Below are positions 11,736 to 23,745 of a DNA stretch of 64,000 nt, piece after piece. The stretch is from Moringa oleifera (Eukaryota; Streptophyta; Magnoliopsida; Brassicales; Moringaceae). The stretch's first letter is position 1; every line of letters starts with the position of its first letter. Location: assembly GCA_021397835.1 (NCBI GenBank), contig JAJFZO010000906.1, positions 1 to 64,000 on the forward strand. The letters are read 5' to 3'. The notes below the pieces were generated by a model. The model worked only from the letters and a program-made list of their open reading frames with translations. It had not been told where the DNA came from and made no database searches. Position numbers and translations under genes: made by a program.

Positions 11736-13259
11736 TAAAGGTACAGAATTTCAATGTCATAACCTAACTCTATATATAGCAAAATTAGAGATGATGACCA
11801 CAAAAACCCAATAACATAAAATGAAAAAATTGAAATAGTGGCGAAGAGAAACTAAATAGGGAAGTTCAAGCAAGTTACTATATCTGAAAGAAAGAGAAGT
11901 GAGTGACTAAAGTATGAGAGAAAGAGAAATAAAAAGGGGGAGAAGTCTCTGCTAGTATTCAGCCACTTCCCTGTTGATGTACGATTATCACCATGAGTGA
12001 TTGAAGAGACAAGACACAAATATAAGGGCTTTGGCGGGAAAGGCGAAATGGAAAGGATAGATCCTAGGGCTGTTTGTCATTAGTTATATAGCTTACTTCC
12101 AAAATGGACCGATTCTAAAATTTTTTGGACTTGAACAAATCGCAATCGATTTTATTTTAATTTGATTTTTTATTTTTAATTTATTATTAATTTAATAAAT
12201 TATAAAAGTATAATTTTAAAATTTTTATTAGAATATAGGTGAGCAAAAGATCCATTTCTTTTGGTTACGTGACAAAGCCTATTTAGCTGGGTAAGCACAA
12301 AGTTCTCATCCACTCTTAGTGAAACATTAAGATTTTTAATTCTCTTTTTGTGTGTAATAATTGGAATACGACAAAGTACTTAAGGCTTTTATTCTTTGTT
12401 TCAAAGCCAAATATAGAAATAAAAATCCTCTTAAGAATTTCAGTTATGATGAGTTTATGAAAAAAATGATGACAATGGTTACTTAGAGGCAACTATTTAA
12501 AGGGAATTAAGATATTATTGATTTTACAATATATACTAATAAGTGATAATTTAATAAAATTAGTGATTAAAATTTTATATATTTCTTTTTATTATATTAA
12601 TATAATAAATTACGAAGAAAATCTATAATTTCTTTTTTTAAAAATAAGCATAAGTTTAATAGTGGATCCTTTTCAAGTTGAAAAGGTTAACGAAAAAATT
12701 TTGAATCCATCAGAAATGAAGAATATTCTCTTCACATTCCATTAATCCTTTAAACTAGACGAGTATATAGCCTCTTTTATGCTATCTAAGTAAAATTATG
12801 AATGGACAAATTGAACCAAACATCATATTTGTAACTAAGAGACATTACATTTTGAAGATATAAATTCTTTTGTTAACACTACCCAATGATCATGACCAAC
12901 AGTGGCAGTGGCATCTTATCAAGCAAGCACCCAATGGAGGATGAAAAAGCTAATACATGTATTAGTACTGGTGACATGTTATAAGGTAAGCACCCAACAC
13001 GATGGAAAAGCTAATATATGTATTAGTGAATCTGTACTGTGGTGTTGTTTACTCCTTAGGTAACTTGCTCTCATATCATGTGTATGCATTCTAATTTTTT
13101 GAAAATCCTTCTTTGCAGAAAATGGGGCTAAATGGTGGAATTCTTCTTTTTGAAAGAATGAAATAGCTATCCTTAAAACTTCATGTTCAATGATATGATG
13201 ATGTGACCGAGGCATGTAAGAAGAGAACATCACTAGAATATGTGCCAAATTTGGTGGGG
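11736..13259. other. Intergenic region with a ~60-bp tandem doublet
   Basis: No gene recognised. 11736-12100 would be upstream of the RNase H pseudogene. 12907-12967 and 12968-13027 are two diverged copies of a ~60-bp unit around 'caagcacccaatgga' and 'aagctaatacatgtattagt'. 12100-12640 is AT-rich and featureless. Confidence 0.5.
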
Positions 13260-15835
13260 TCATTGCTCATGCAAATCTCTATTAGCTGGTACAGTCTTCA
13301 ACAATTTTATAAGGTCAAAAGACTTGAAGTCTCTCCCATAATACAAGCTCAAATCCAAGGTTGTTTTCCCATCCTGAAACATAGCAAGCAGATCACTATC
13401 AGATTCTAACTAAAATTTACCGAAAGATAGTCTACTTCAATTCTCTCTCGACTTCACTAAGAGTATAGCTTTTGAATGCAAAAACATTTTCAAATTTAGG
13501 TGAGAAAAGTAGTCGTGTCCTTGCTTCATGTTTTTGTAAATACACCTTGTCAACTTATGGCTAGCGAAACATATATTTGGAAAGAGGGTTTTCTCTTTTT
13601 TTATTACTATTATTTTTTCTTCTTTGATTGAGGAAGGGATTATTAAAACGCAACAGATAGTGTATCTATGAATAAGAAAGAAGTATGATGACTATTATCT
13701 ATCTCACATGTGCTAAATGGAGAGCATAGCTCAAACAGAAGATGAGTAGTAACCATTGGAGTTACCAGTGCTAAAGGAAGATAATAAATATGAATGAAAT
13801 TATTGCTACAAATGAAATAATAAAATCATTACTACATAGATTTTATAAACTATGAAAGGATAAGAGAGCTTGGTATGTTTACAATTTTGCTTTGAAATGC
13901 CATTACCTTGTTTTTTCTAGTCTTATCTACGCTATTAATTAATAAGACTTTAGTTATATGCTTGTTTCTACTTTATACAGCAGCATGCAATGGGGTCCAT
14001 CCTTCTTGTAAAAAGGAAGGGATAGAAGACTTACTGAGAATCAAAACTATATGAACTATAAAATCAAGAAAATTAAAAGGTCACTTACATTAGCAACAAC
14101 ATTGACATCAACTTTGTATTTGATCAATAATTTCACGGCCTGTATAGCACCAACTAGAACAGCATAATGAAGTGAACTAGCTCCATCCTTTTATCAAGAT
14201 ACATAAATAAAAGGAAGTACATTAGAAAAATCAGCTTAGAGAAAGGGATTTTGGAAGCTGGGACAGATTTATAATAATAAATAAAGTAACATTACTTGAT
14301 CCTTGACATGTGGACTTGCACCTTTTCTTAAAAGATGACTTATTACAGCCTCTTTTTGACAATAATTGCTTTATGAAGAGCTGTGAAACCATCCTGTTTC
14401 ACCATATTAAAGACTAGACGATAATCCAAGTGAAAATAGCAAATATAACATCAGACATCAAGTTTCAATATAAAGAGAAATAACCTTATCAATCGCATCA
14501 ATGTCAAGTCCACTTTCAAGTAGCTTGTCCATGAAAGGAATCTCCCGTAATAGTGCAATAATCTGAAGTGCTTCCATTTTGCCTGAATATTAAAGTTGAA
14601 ATTAATCAAAAGGCAAAAATGAGAATCCCTCAATTGCAAGAATATCTATGATTTATAAGGTTTTGAATGGCTGCAATGAATAGAAATAGTTTTGTTCATG
14701 TTCTTAGCGAGTATAAAAGACTAGAAGCAATAACAGGCTAAAAAGTCCCATGTTGCATACTAAAAAGAGCTTTTATATGAACAATACACTCTTAAAAGTA
14801 TTCTTACTGTTGATATCTTATCTACATCGGGAGTGCATTCTATTATAGAATTGCTCTTTCTTTTGGCCCCGAAAGCTGCTCAATCTCTGCAATGATCAAA
14901 GAACACAAATACCTTGGGTTGATTTTTATCTAGGACAGAGTGAACAAAAGAGAGAAATAACTCAATGAATGCATAAAAAACTGGTTCGTCAAAACATGAA
15001 CTAAAGATAAACAACTTAACAAATGAATTAAAGTTAGCAACATAGTTGTAATTATGAAGTGTAAGGTAGATAGTGCAGTTTGTTATAGATCTTAAACACA
15101 CTTGGTCATGGCCAGAGGTAAGTTCTATGAAGATCAATAAAATAATTAAAATACTAATCCCTTACAAATTAAAGTAAAGGAATAAGTTGAGTATGAGCAA
15201 ACCCATAAATAGAAGGCTTCATAATCTTCTTTAAAGCAAAAAAAAAAATCAATCTTTCTTTTCCATGTTAGATGGTGAACAATGAACTTTTCATTTTGAA
15301 ATGATAAAATTCAAGTTAATATTCATTTCATCATGCCAACGTCTATCAGAAAGATTAAAATGTGACATAAGAAAAGAATATAAGATATAAAAACCTTGTG
15401 CAAGCTCTTCCTTACACTGGTTTACGGTTGGCTCTCTGACACTAATGGCCATAGCAAAGCATCTATTCCTCATCTTCCTTCCAATCACTTTAGAAATCCA
15501 TGTCATTTTTTGCCTCTTCCTCATCTTCTTCATCATATTCACCGCCACTTCCATCATCGAGATCTTCCAAAAATACCTCGTGGGTTTGCAAGGATGATAC
15601 TCTATCTTTTGGCTCAACTACATAAGTCCTCACATTTGATTCCCTCCCGGTAAAAAACAAACCTAATTTCTCTCTTTTTCAACTATCCAAAACTTTGCAA
15701 ATATCATTGCCAAAACTCACAGGTGAACTAGGAACTATAACAATGGCTGTGGTCGAGCAAGATAACAATTTGAGGAGAAAGCTGGTCTAATCCACATTTA
15801 CCAACTCTCAAACTTTGAAGCCACTGATAGCATGC
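13260..15835 (-). pseudogene. EMB506-like chloroplast ankyrin-repeat protein, broken
   Basis: In plants EMB506 is a plastid-targeted ankyrin protein needed for embryo and chloroplast development, acting with AKRP. Seen on the minus strand: HEVFLEDLDDGSGGEYDEED (about 15575), an acidic stretch, KEELAQ (about 15410), EIEQLSGPKERAIL (about 14890), MEALQIIALLREIPFMDKLL (14580), DGFTALHKAII (about 14395), DGASSLHYAVLVGAIQAVK (about 14190), GWTPLHAA (about 13990), and the terminal DLSLYYGRDFKSFDLIKLLK, ending in a stop at 13260-13262. Exons are bounded by GT/AG-like sites. Damage: two stops in the acidic exon, frameshifts near 15460, 14845 and 14358, and an apparently missing exon between 13400 and 13950 that should complete the fourth repeat. 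The start near 15835 is uncertain because the transit-peptide region is not recognisable. AKRP is the alternative, but the acidic N-terminal block fits EMB506 better. Confidence 0.78.
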
Positions 15836-15989
15836 CCAAGCAAGTGCTAATATTAGCTGGATAAATAGCAATGAAGGTAGACCTCTATTGGGTTTCTTCC
15901 TGGTGCTTCTTGGGTCTAAAAAGTCAAAATGGGCTGATCTTAAGAATCTTAACGGGCCTTATTTCTAACTCAAAATCTTTCTTCTTTTC

Positions 15990-16320
15990 ATATATTTGAA
16001 TATGTGTATCTATAATTTAAATTAATGTGAAAACAGAATTTAAAAAATAAATAAAATATATTGTTGAAAAATAATAAGAATGAAAAACTTATTTATGTTA
16101 GCTATGAACTCCTATAACGTAGTGCATGAGATTGTTTGTGATATCAAATATGTATGGCAAATTTATAAATAATATAATGTAAAAAATAAAATATATCAAA
16201 TAAAATAAAAAAAATTAAAATCTAATAAAATTCAAAAAATTCAAAGAAACTAAAAAATAATTAGAAAACATAAAAAATTTAAAATAATTCAACAATAATA
16301 AAATATTTTGTAAAGCAAAT
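15990..16320. repeat. A-rich tract resembling a foldback arm fragment
   Basis: A-rich DNA made of words such as 'aatctaataaaattcaaaaa' and ending 'ttttgtaaagcaaat'. It resembles the A-rich half of the inverted repeat at 35880-37725 (which has 'aatctaataaaatctaaaaa' near 36208 and 'ctttacaaagcaac' near 36091). Possibly a solo arm; low-complexity convergence is the alternative. Confidence 0.4.
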
Positions 16321-17084
16321 CACCTATTGGTGTAGTGATATAAGAGATTTATTAATGAGAAAATTTCTTTTTTAGTCGTCCGTACAAGGGTATTTATGTA
16401 AATAACCAACATTAGTGATGCATTTATTTTTAATACTTTTAGACACTTTGAGACAAAATTACCCTTTATAGAATATGTGCAACTACTTACTTGTCTAATT
16501 ATAGAATATGAAAAGTTAAACATCTCAAACGTCTCTCTTTCCCTCTCTCCTAATTTTGGCGCTAAACTTTAGCACTTACTCATTCAGCTCAGTCCTTTTC
16601 ATCTGATATCTGTTGATTTCTTTACTTTCGTTGTAAACCAACCTTTGAAAAATATCCGCAAGCTACTAAATCACTAAAAAATCAATAAGGGTATAGTTTC
16701 AAACATATATGCTGCTCAAATTTCTCTAGGTTTGTTGCTTATCGAATACCCATGGATGAAATTCTCCCCTCATATTCGATTCATCAGTTTTTAATATTTT
16801 TTGAGTTTACTCTATGGGTTTGAAAGCTTCTCTAATAGTTTTTGAATCATTTTCTTTGGATTTGGTATTGGTTTTTGAATCTGCGATATTTGGGTATATC
16901 ATTGTGTATTATTTTTCATTTTTCTTTTGATACATTAAAACCAAAAAATTTCTTTGTGTATACGTATAGGTATCGCATGTTTAGGTCTTCATTTTTTGGT
17001 TTGTTGGCTTCAATTTCTTGATTTAGGTGCATTTATGTGCAACGGTTCATCACATTCGTGACCTCTTAATAAGAATCATATCTA

Positions 17085-17235
17085 ATTAATGAAATCGTAA
17101 CATATTAGCTTAAATCGTAACCTATTTTGGTAATCGTACTATTTTTTTAAGTAATCGTACCTTGGTTGCTTAAATCATACCTTGTTTGCTTAAATCGTAC
17201 CTTATTTAAACAATCGTATCATAATCTTGAAATCA
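17085..17235. repeat. ~20-bp tandem repeat near the MULE left end
   Basis: Degenerate repeats of 'aaatcgtaccttgtttgctt' with variants (cgtaac, cgtact, catacc). Placed just upstream of the Ulp1-like gene start, within the probable terminal region of the Mutator-like element. The same 'cgtac/catac' vocabulary reappears in the repeats at 18241-18540 and 19800-20140. Confidence 0.6.
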
Positions 17236-18240
17236 TAAACTTTTTTTTTTTAAGAATTGTAAATTGTTTACATAATTTTTGACATGTATTTCTTTTTTTT
17301 TTTTTTTGTCAAATGCAGATGGCAAGTAGCTCTATTTCTCATAAGCCATATGTGACCCCCAAAGAGTCATGGAAAACGAGGAAGATAGTCAAGCACTGTG
17401 ACAATGACGTCATCCTCACTCTAAGGGAAATTTTGCATGACTTTCAGAAGGAGAAGTTTATAGGGACCTGCTTATGGCATTTCCTACATTTGCACACAGA
17501 TTTTAACTTCTCTAAGATCATTGTCCATAATCTTCTACTTCGAAAGATTTAACAAAACTGCGAGGATGAAATATGGTTCAGACTTGGGCAAAATAAAGTT
17601 CTTTTCAGCAAAGTGGAATTCTGGCCAATCACTAGATTGAAGTTTGGCGAGCTACCGGACACAGACAATATTAAACCTAATCCATTTGGTATCCTAGCCA
17701 AATACTTCTAGAGGAGGGATAAGGCTAGTGCTAGTAGCCTTAAGACGAGGTTTCTACAAGGAGACTTTGAGGAGGAAGATGATAAACTGAAGTTGGGGTT
17801 GTTGTATTTGTTAAATGGGTTCATTAAAGGCCATGACGAGTGGCAGCAGGTCCTGACATGGCAGTTTCATTTGGTAGACAATTTAGAAGCTTTCAATAGC
17901 TTTTCATAGGGCACATGGGTCTACTGTAACTACTTGTTGCATTTCAAGAAGGTAGTTGCACATTAAATAATGCCACAATGCTTACAGCTTTGTATGGGCA
18001 CTACATGTAAGGATTTTATTATTATTATTATTTTAAGTTTCATTGAATTTTATATTAATCAACTATAACTTCATTTTTCTTTTCCAAAGGTTTTTTCCTT
18101 CGAAGTGATTCCTGCTACTAACATGTATGGCGGTAGGTTGTTAGGATCTAACCTGCCATTACCAGGAATTTGTCGATGAAGGTTCCATCGCAGGCCCCAT
18201 AATGGAGATTGCAAGAAGATCTTCATAAATAGTGTAAGTA

Positions 18241-18540
18241 ATTTCGTGCCTTCATTTTCCATTTCGTGCCTTCATTTTCCATTTCATGCATTCATTCCTT
18301 ATTTTGTGCCTTATATATCCATTTTTATACTTTCATTTTTTTATTTTGTGACTTCATTTATTCATTTTCATTTCATGGCTTCATTTTTATTTCATGACTT
18401 TATTTTTATTTCATGCCTTAGTTTTTCAATTTCATGTCTACATTTTCATTTCGTGACTTAATTTTTCAATTCGTATCTTCATTATTAATTTCATACCTTA
18501 ATTTTTCATTTTCATATCTTCATTATTAATTTCATACCTT
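18241..18540. repeat. 20-bp T-rich tandem repeat in an intron
   Basis: Starts with two perfect copies of 'atttcgtgccttcattttcc' and decays into about fifteen variants. It lies between two coding segments of the Ulp1-like gene. The open frame across it is a low-complexity artefact. Confidence 0.8.
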
Positions 18541-19799
18541 TATTTGTATTTTGAGATGAGGGCTAAGCTAAATTTGGAGCCAACTACTGCTGACTGCCAA
18601 GCCCCATACTATGTTGGGGTTGAAGACACTGTGGTGTCATTGCAAGCTGTTGAGGCCAATGTGCTTGTTCCACAATCGATTCAGGATGACGAGACCTTGG
18701 AGTCTCCCAATCAAAACAAGGCTACGAATTTGTCATCTTCTTTGCGCAAAACGTACGAGGTAAGGGAAAGGATTGCAGGTGAAGAAGAACGAATTGTTGA
18801 TGAGTCAAAGCTGAACCTGAGGGAAAGGAATGTTGAGAGGGAGGCACCTGGCGCTGAAAAGATTGTAGGGAATCTAGATGTTTATCATCGCCTCACTACT
18901 ATGGAGACGAAATTTGATCTTCCCGAGGTGAAGGTAAATCGCATGGATTCAGACAACAAAAGACACCATTAGGAGCAAATGGTTATCCTGAAATCCATCC
19001 AAGTCTCTCTACAAGGATATGAATTTGGTGGCCAAGACATCTCGAGCTATGTCAAATCCAGTTCCCAATGAGGTAGTTATGTACATATGTCTTGTTACCA
19101 ATCTATTTCAACTGTATTTTTTGTTTCTTATATTGTTAGTAATTGTATTTTTATTTCGTATATTATTATTTTAAATGTGATGTTCTAATTCAGTACATTG
19201 TTTTTTAGGTTGTTGATGTAGACTCAACTGAAAAGGGTTTTGCTCTTGTAGGGCAATACCATGAAACACTGCAGGGCCAATGGAAGAAGTTCTCACTGCA
19301 GGCCATGCAATGATGATGTTAGGGCTCTTATTGGGCTATATGATGAATTACCATCTATAGGGTCACCCAAGGGGAGTTCAGTGAGGGGCTTGGCTCTTGT
19401 CCTAGTTGAGGCCACTAACAATGTGATGCCGGTTGTCAAGACTCGTAAATGGTCAAGACAACTATGCAACCCATATGTCAACCTTAACACTAGACATAAG
19501 AAAGCCAAGTCCACTTACATGGTGAGTGCAAAGCTTAAAATCTCAGACAAGATCATCACTACATTCACCGAGTTTACGAAGGGCCAATCTTAGTAAGTAA
19601 TTTACATATATGTTATGTACTATTCATTTGAATTTCATTTTTTGCACTTCTTTCTCACACTTGCTTTTTATTTCCTTTTGTCGTGACGTAGGTATTGGTC
19701 ATTCAGTCAGCGTCGACTGGTTCAGAGTCTTAATTAACAATAATGAGTGGATCAATGACTTTGTAAGTTTTTAATCTTTTACACTAATTCATATGTTAC

Positions 19800-20140
19800 T
19801 TAGAAATTATGTTTTCATTTCGTACCCTGATTCCTAGTTTTAATACCAAATTAGAATTCATATCTTCATTTCGTACCACGATTCTTAGTTTTGTAACCAA
19901 ATTAGGATTTGTGTTTTCATTTCATACCCTTATTCCCTGATTTCATAACCAAATTATAATTCATGTCTTCATTTCATAACCAAATTATAATTCATATCTT
20001 TATTTCATAACCAAATTATAATTCATGTCTTCATTTTGTACCCAAATTATAATTCGTGTCTTCATTTCATACCCTTATTCCTTCATTTCGTATCCAAATT
20101 ATAATTCATGTCTCAATTTCGCATATTGATTTAATATTTC
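19800..20140. repeat. Degenerate tandem repeat in an intron of the Ulp1-like gene
   Basis: Repeats of 'tcatttcgtaccc ... aaccaaattataattcatgtct', about 30-60 bp per unit with variable length. The words 'tcatttcgtacc/tcatttcatacc' link it to the array at 18241-18540. Confidence 0.7.
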
Positions 20141-21133
20141 ATATCTTAATTATATTATCACTTTTCTTATGTCTCCACCAATGCATTGATACATATTTGC
20201 ATATCCTTCGAAGAAGGCAAAGGGAGCCTCTTGAGTAATATCCACAAGATATCTGCATTTGTGATCCTTGGCTCTCTGTAAGTTCATTGATCATTAAGAT
20301 GATTTATCTGACTTCTTATTCAATTTGTTTGTTGACCTTGTTTTATTATTTAAATTTATAGATAGCATTTTATTATATTTATAACAAATATCAAAAGGAT
20401 CCAGATGCTGATTGTCTTCCGCCACGCTTACTCTTTGAAGCGCATAAATGGGAAGAAGATTTCCTAGATCATGTGCGAGGGCAATTTTCAAGTGATTGTC
20501 CTACTTAATTTACTATAAATAAGGTAAATTATCTTCATAGGTTTTGCTTTATTAAATTTTTTTTTCAATATTATGAGTACTCAGTAATGACATTTAAACA
20601 ACATTTACTGTAGCTGGTCATTCTATGCCAAGTTTGGGGATCTCAATGGCTCCTAGGCGTTATAGACTTAGCAAAATACTCTTTGCGTAATTTTGACTCC
20701 TTCCGTTAAGAGATACCAACTGAGGTGCGCATTCAATAGCAAAACCCATTCAAATTTATGCTAACCAGTCATATGGCAAGTGGCAGCTATTTCATGCGAA
20801 AACCAGATGCTAAAATGCCGAATCTTTCATTTTCATGCACATTAAAGCCGAAGAACAAGGTCCCCCAACAAAGAAGAAGGTAAGTCTTTCTTCAAGTTTG
20901 TGTTATTATCTAAAAATTTTTGTTAAATGTCTTTTTTTAATTTTAATTATGTTTATTTTTTGACAGTGGCAATTATTATCCTCACATGCTATATATTATG
21001 AAACATTTACTACTTAAGAAGTATTTAAAATACACTGACAAGGATATTTTAGAGATTAGAAATCACATGGTAATATATGTATTTGCCAACTCCACTGTAG
21101 ATAATAATCATCGATTTTTTTTTATTTTACAAA

Positions 21134-21340
21134 ATATATTTATTTTGTATATATATTTGAAAATTGTATATAACATTGTTTTAATTCATTAGAAATTATA
21201 CAATGTATTTATTTTGTATATACATTTGAAAATTTTATATAACATTTTTTTGGCCAATAAAAATTATATAATGTATTTATTTTGTATATACATTTAAAAA
21301 TTGTATATAACATTTTCTTTTTATCAATAGAAATGATATT
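21134..21340. repeat. Three copies of a ~69-bp tandem repeat
   Basis: 'tattttgtatatacatttga' recurs at about 21140, 21210 and 21279. It sits between the converging ends of the Ulp1-like gene and mudrA. Confidence 0.8.
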
Positions 21341-21364
21341 TACATAAACAATGTATAAGATGTA

Positions 21365-21710
21365 CTAATCATATTATGAATTTTGGTCACGTATTCATTG
21401 AGTATGTAGGATTTACTAATAAAGTTATGAATTTTAGTCACGACTCCATTATAAGTTTGCCAAATTATCAATTAAGTTACGAATTTTAGTCATGATTTCA
21501 TTATAATTGTGTAGGATTTACTAATCAAGTTACGGATTTTAGTCACGATTTTATTATATAAGTTTGCACAATTTACTTATCAAGTTACGAATTTTAGTCA
21601 CGTATTCATTATGAGTGTGCATGATTTACTAATCAAGTGATGAATATTAGTCACGATTTCATTGTAAGTGTGCATGATTTTTCTAATGAGTTATGAATTT
21701 ATTGTACGAA
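21365..21710. repeat. ~53-bp tandem repeat between converging genes
   Basis: 'gaattttagtcacgattcat'-like blocks begin near 21378, 21429, 21481, 21534, 21589 and 21642, each followed by 'gtgtgcatgatttactaatc'-like sequence. About six copies, in the intergenic spacer of the Mutator-like element. Confidence 0.85.
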
Positions 21711-21926
21711 AATAAGGTACACTCACATTATGATGATCATACAATTTATAAAATATGAGATAATTTATTATACGATTTGCTAATCAAGTTATGATTTGTG
21801 ATGAAAACATTTTCAAAGTGTCAGTTGATCTACATGTAACAATTAAGGCCATATAAAACTTAAAATCTGAATCTGTAGTGATATAGAAGTTAAAAATCAA
21901 CAATATCATCAAAATATTATGATTTA

Positions 21927-23443
21927 TCATAAGTCAATTGTACAATCATCTAATAAAGTTGAATTGAGAGGCATTTGACAAGTTTGTGAATTATGACCAA
22001 CTCCACCACAATTACGGCATTTACAATGCAATTGATCAAGCATATTTGACGCTTGAGAGTGGCTTATTCCATCAAAATACTGTGAATTCAAGCATGTTAA
22101 TCGATTGTGTCCATATTGATCGCATCTAGAAAAAATTTTTTGGCACGTCCTATCCCCACCAGAGGATATTCTCTACTTTTCCGGATGCCCTAGTGACTCA
22201 CCATTATTCGGTAGTAATATCATAACTGTGCTGACTTTTTTAGATACATTCCAATCAAACTTGTCACCAATTGGATATACCAGCTCAGCATATGTTGCTA
22301 TTAATTGATCTTGTTTGTAGTAGTTAGAGCAAAGAGTTATAAAATCAATATTACGTTCCCTGTAAAAGTATATAATTTATGAAGTTGATGCAAAAAGTAA
22401 CAATGAATAATGAAATTAACAAAACCATCAATATCACCTGAAGCTGCTAGTGCATGTGGACATGGCAACAGATCAACTTGAAACTCATTACAAGTGCAAA
22501 TACATTTAATAAGGTTCACAACTGCCTTTTTACCCTTGTGCTTAACCAAAAATATGTTCCGATCAACATTGAAAGTCATCATTTGTAATAGAATCATCAA
22601 TGAGTGAACTCATTTTGTGAGTTATGACCTCCAAGCCTTAGCTTTTTTGAGTTGATCATAAAACCAACGTTGCATCATATCTTGAACGAATTCCAATAAA
22701 GCCATAATCGGCAACTCAAGAGCAAATCAAAGACACAAATTCAAGCTTTCGGCAATGTTAATGGTCATGAGTTGATATCGTCTCCGAGGGCAATACACAC
22801 GTGATCATTTTTTTGGATCTTCTTTCATGATATATCCGAAAGATTTAGGATGATTAGCTTGTAACTCAGTCATTAATTTATTAAATTCAGAATCTCGATG
22901 TGCCTTAGCCGTACTATAAAATATCTTAGATACATCTTCTCTCTTAAATTTATTTTTTATATTTGAAGCCATATGTCAAGACCATAAACCATGACAATAA
23001 TTGGGAAAGAGCTTTGCGATGACCTTTGCAATACTGGCATGACGATCTAATATAATAATCAAGTCTTTAACCAAACCAAATGCTTCTTTTAGGTGCCCTA
23101 AGAGCCATTCCCATGCTTCATAGTTCTCCAAATCACCACAACCGAAGGCTACTGGATATATCTGTTCATTCCCATCTTTGCACGCCACTATAAACATGAG
23201 ACCGTGGAACCTCCCTTTTAGGTGATCGAGCAGCATCGATAGCAATGATCAGTCTAATTACTGAATGAAACCCCCTTAATGATTATCCAAGAGCCACAAA
23301 TAAATACTTAAATCTATTAGTTTTATCTTCGATACATATGTGAGCCCTAGTTCCCGGATTAATAGTTTGTAACACGGAACATATTCTGTAGCAATTTGTA
23401 TATTTAGGCACGAAATAGTTTCCAGGATGATCCATATCGTTTA
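21927..23443 (-). pseudogene. mudrA-type MULE transposase, 5' truncated and broken
   Basis: Would bind element ends and cut DNA through an RNase H-like DDE core. Seen from the N-terminal side: YFVPKYTNCYRICSVLQ and NPGT (about 23425-23335), NRFKYLFVALG (to 23283), the MULE core LKGRFHGLMFIVACKDGNEQ, YPVAFGCGDLENYEAWEWLL and LIIILDRHASIAKVIAKLFP (23220-22985), a SWIM zinc finger CTCNEFQVDLLPCPHALAA (about 22505-22440), then zinc-knuckle sequence CRNCGGVGHNSQTC, and a stop at 21927-21929. A frameshift separates the segment ending at 23283 from the core, and stops split the 22600-22970 region. The normal N-terminal third is absent because the sequence changes to CACTA-type repeats near 23443. 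Confidence 0.85.
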
Positions 23444-23445
23444 CC

Positions 23446-23745
23446 ACGGAATTATTTTCATGGCAATCCATATCTTTGACTGACATTGATTTCTGTGGCC
23501 ATGGAAGATATTTCGTGGCAATAGGTTACTTTTGCCACGGAATGTCTTCCGTGGCAATTGGTTACGTTTGCCACGAAATGTCTTCCGTGGCAATAGGTTT
23601 CTTTTGCCACGAAATATCTTCTGTGGCAATAGTTTTCTTTTGCCACAGAATATCTTCTGTGACAATTAATCTCTTATTACTACGGCAGAAATGTGTGGCA
23701 ATTGATCCATAGTTGCAACGGAAGAAATCCATGATAACATTTTTT
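23446..23745. repeat. CACTA copy A subterminal inverted motifs, left
   Basis: At least five alternating copies of 'cttccgtggcaataggtt' and 'cttttgccacggaat' lie between 23500 and 23660, spaced about 30 bp and able to fold into hairpins. Such clustered subterminal motifs are transposase-binding sites in known CACTA elements. Open frames on both strands here follow the repeat. 23746-24058 is AT-rich and shows nothing else. Confidence 0.8.

Larger units (their letters stand above)
17313..21120 (+). pseudogene. Ulp1/DUF1985-type gene of a Mutator-like element, broken
   Basis: Transposon-borne relative of SUMO proteases (peptidase C48). The first exon starts MASSSISHKPYVTPKESW at 17313 and continues into a DUF1985-like region (WFRLGQNKVLFS, FWPITRLKFGELPD, LYLLNGFIKGHDEW, LVDNLEAFNSFS) to about 17960, with stops after LLLRKI and after AKYF. 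A linker exon, 18559-18972, is charged and probably coiled. 19210-19590 is another open segment. The protease part begins with HILRRRQREP (about 20190) and PDADCLPPRLLFEAHKWEED (about 20402), then QWLLGVIDLAKY (20644) and NFDSF (20689). The usual catalytic His of HW is Gln here (20644-20646), the Asp is kept (20695-20697), and the Cys of a GxCG-like motif is replaced by Tyr (SGNYY, 20974-20976). The copy is dead as a protease and carries frame breaks. Confidence 0.7.
16330..23443. mobile_element. Mutator-like element with Ulp1-type gene, truncated by CACTA
   Basis: A plus-strand DUF1985/Ulp1-like gene (17313-21120) and a minus-strand mudrA transposase (23443-21927) converge tail to tail. This is the arrangement known for the plant Mutator-like elements that captured a Ulp1-like protease gene (the KAONASHI/KI type). 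A candidate left end lies near 16330-16380, where 'gagaaaatttcttttttag' begins a region running into ~20-bp repeats, but I could not confirm a terminal repeat. The right part is missing: recognisable mudrA stops at about 23443, where CACTA-type subterminal repeats start. Confidence 0.65.

Noticed and set aside
18246..18461. Phe/Ser-rich 71-codon frame
   Set aside because: It is the translation of a 20-bp T-rich tandem repeat within an intron of a broken gene.
21365..21710. Possible CRISPR-like array (regular ~53-bp period)
   Set aside because: The whole unit is repeated, with no unique spacers between identical repeats, and the setting is a plant transposon.
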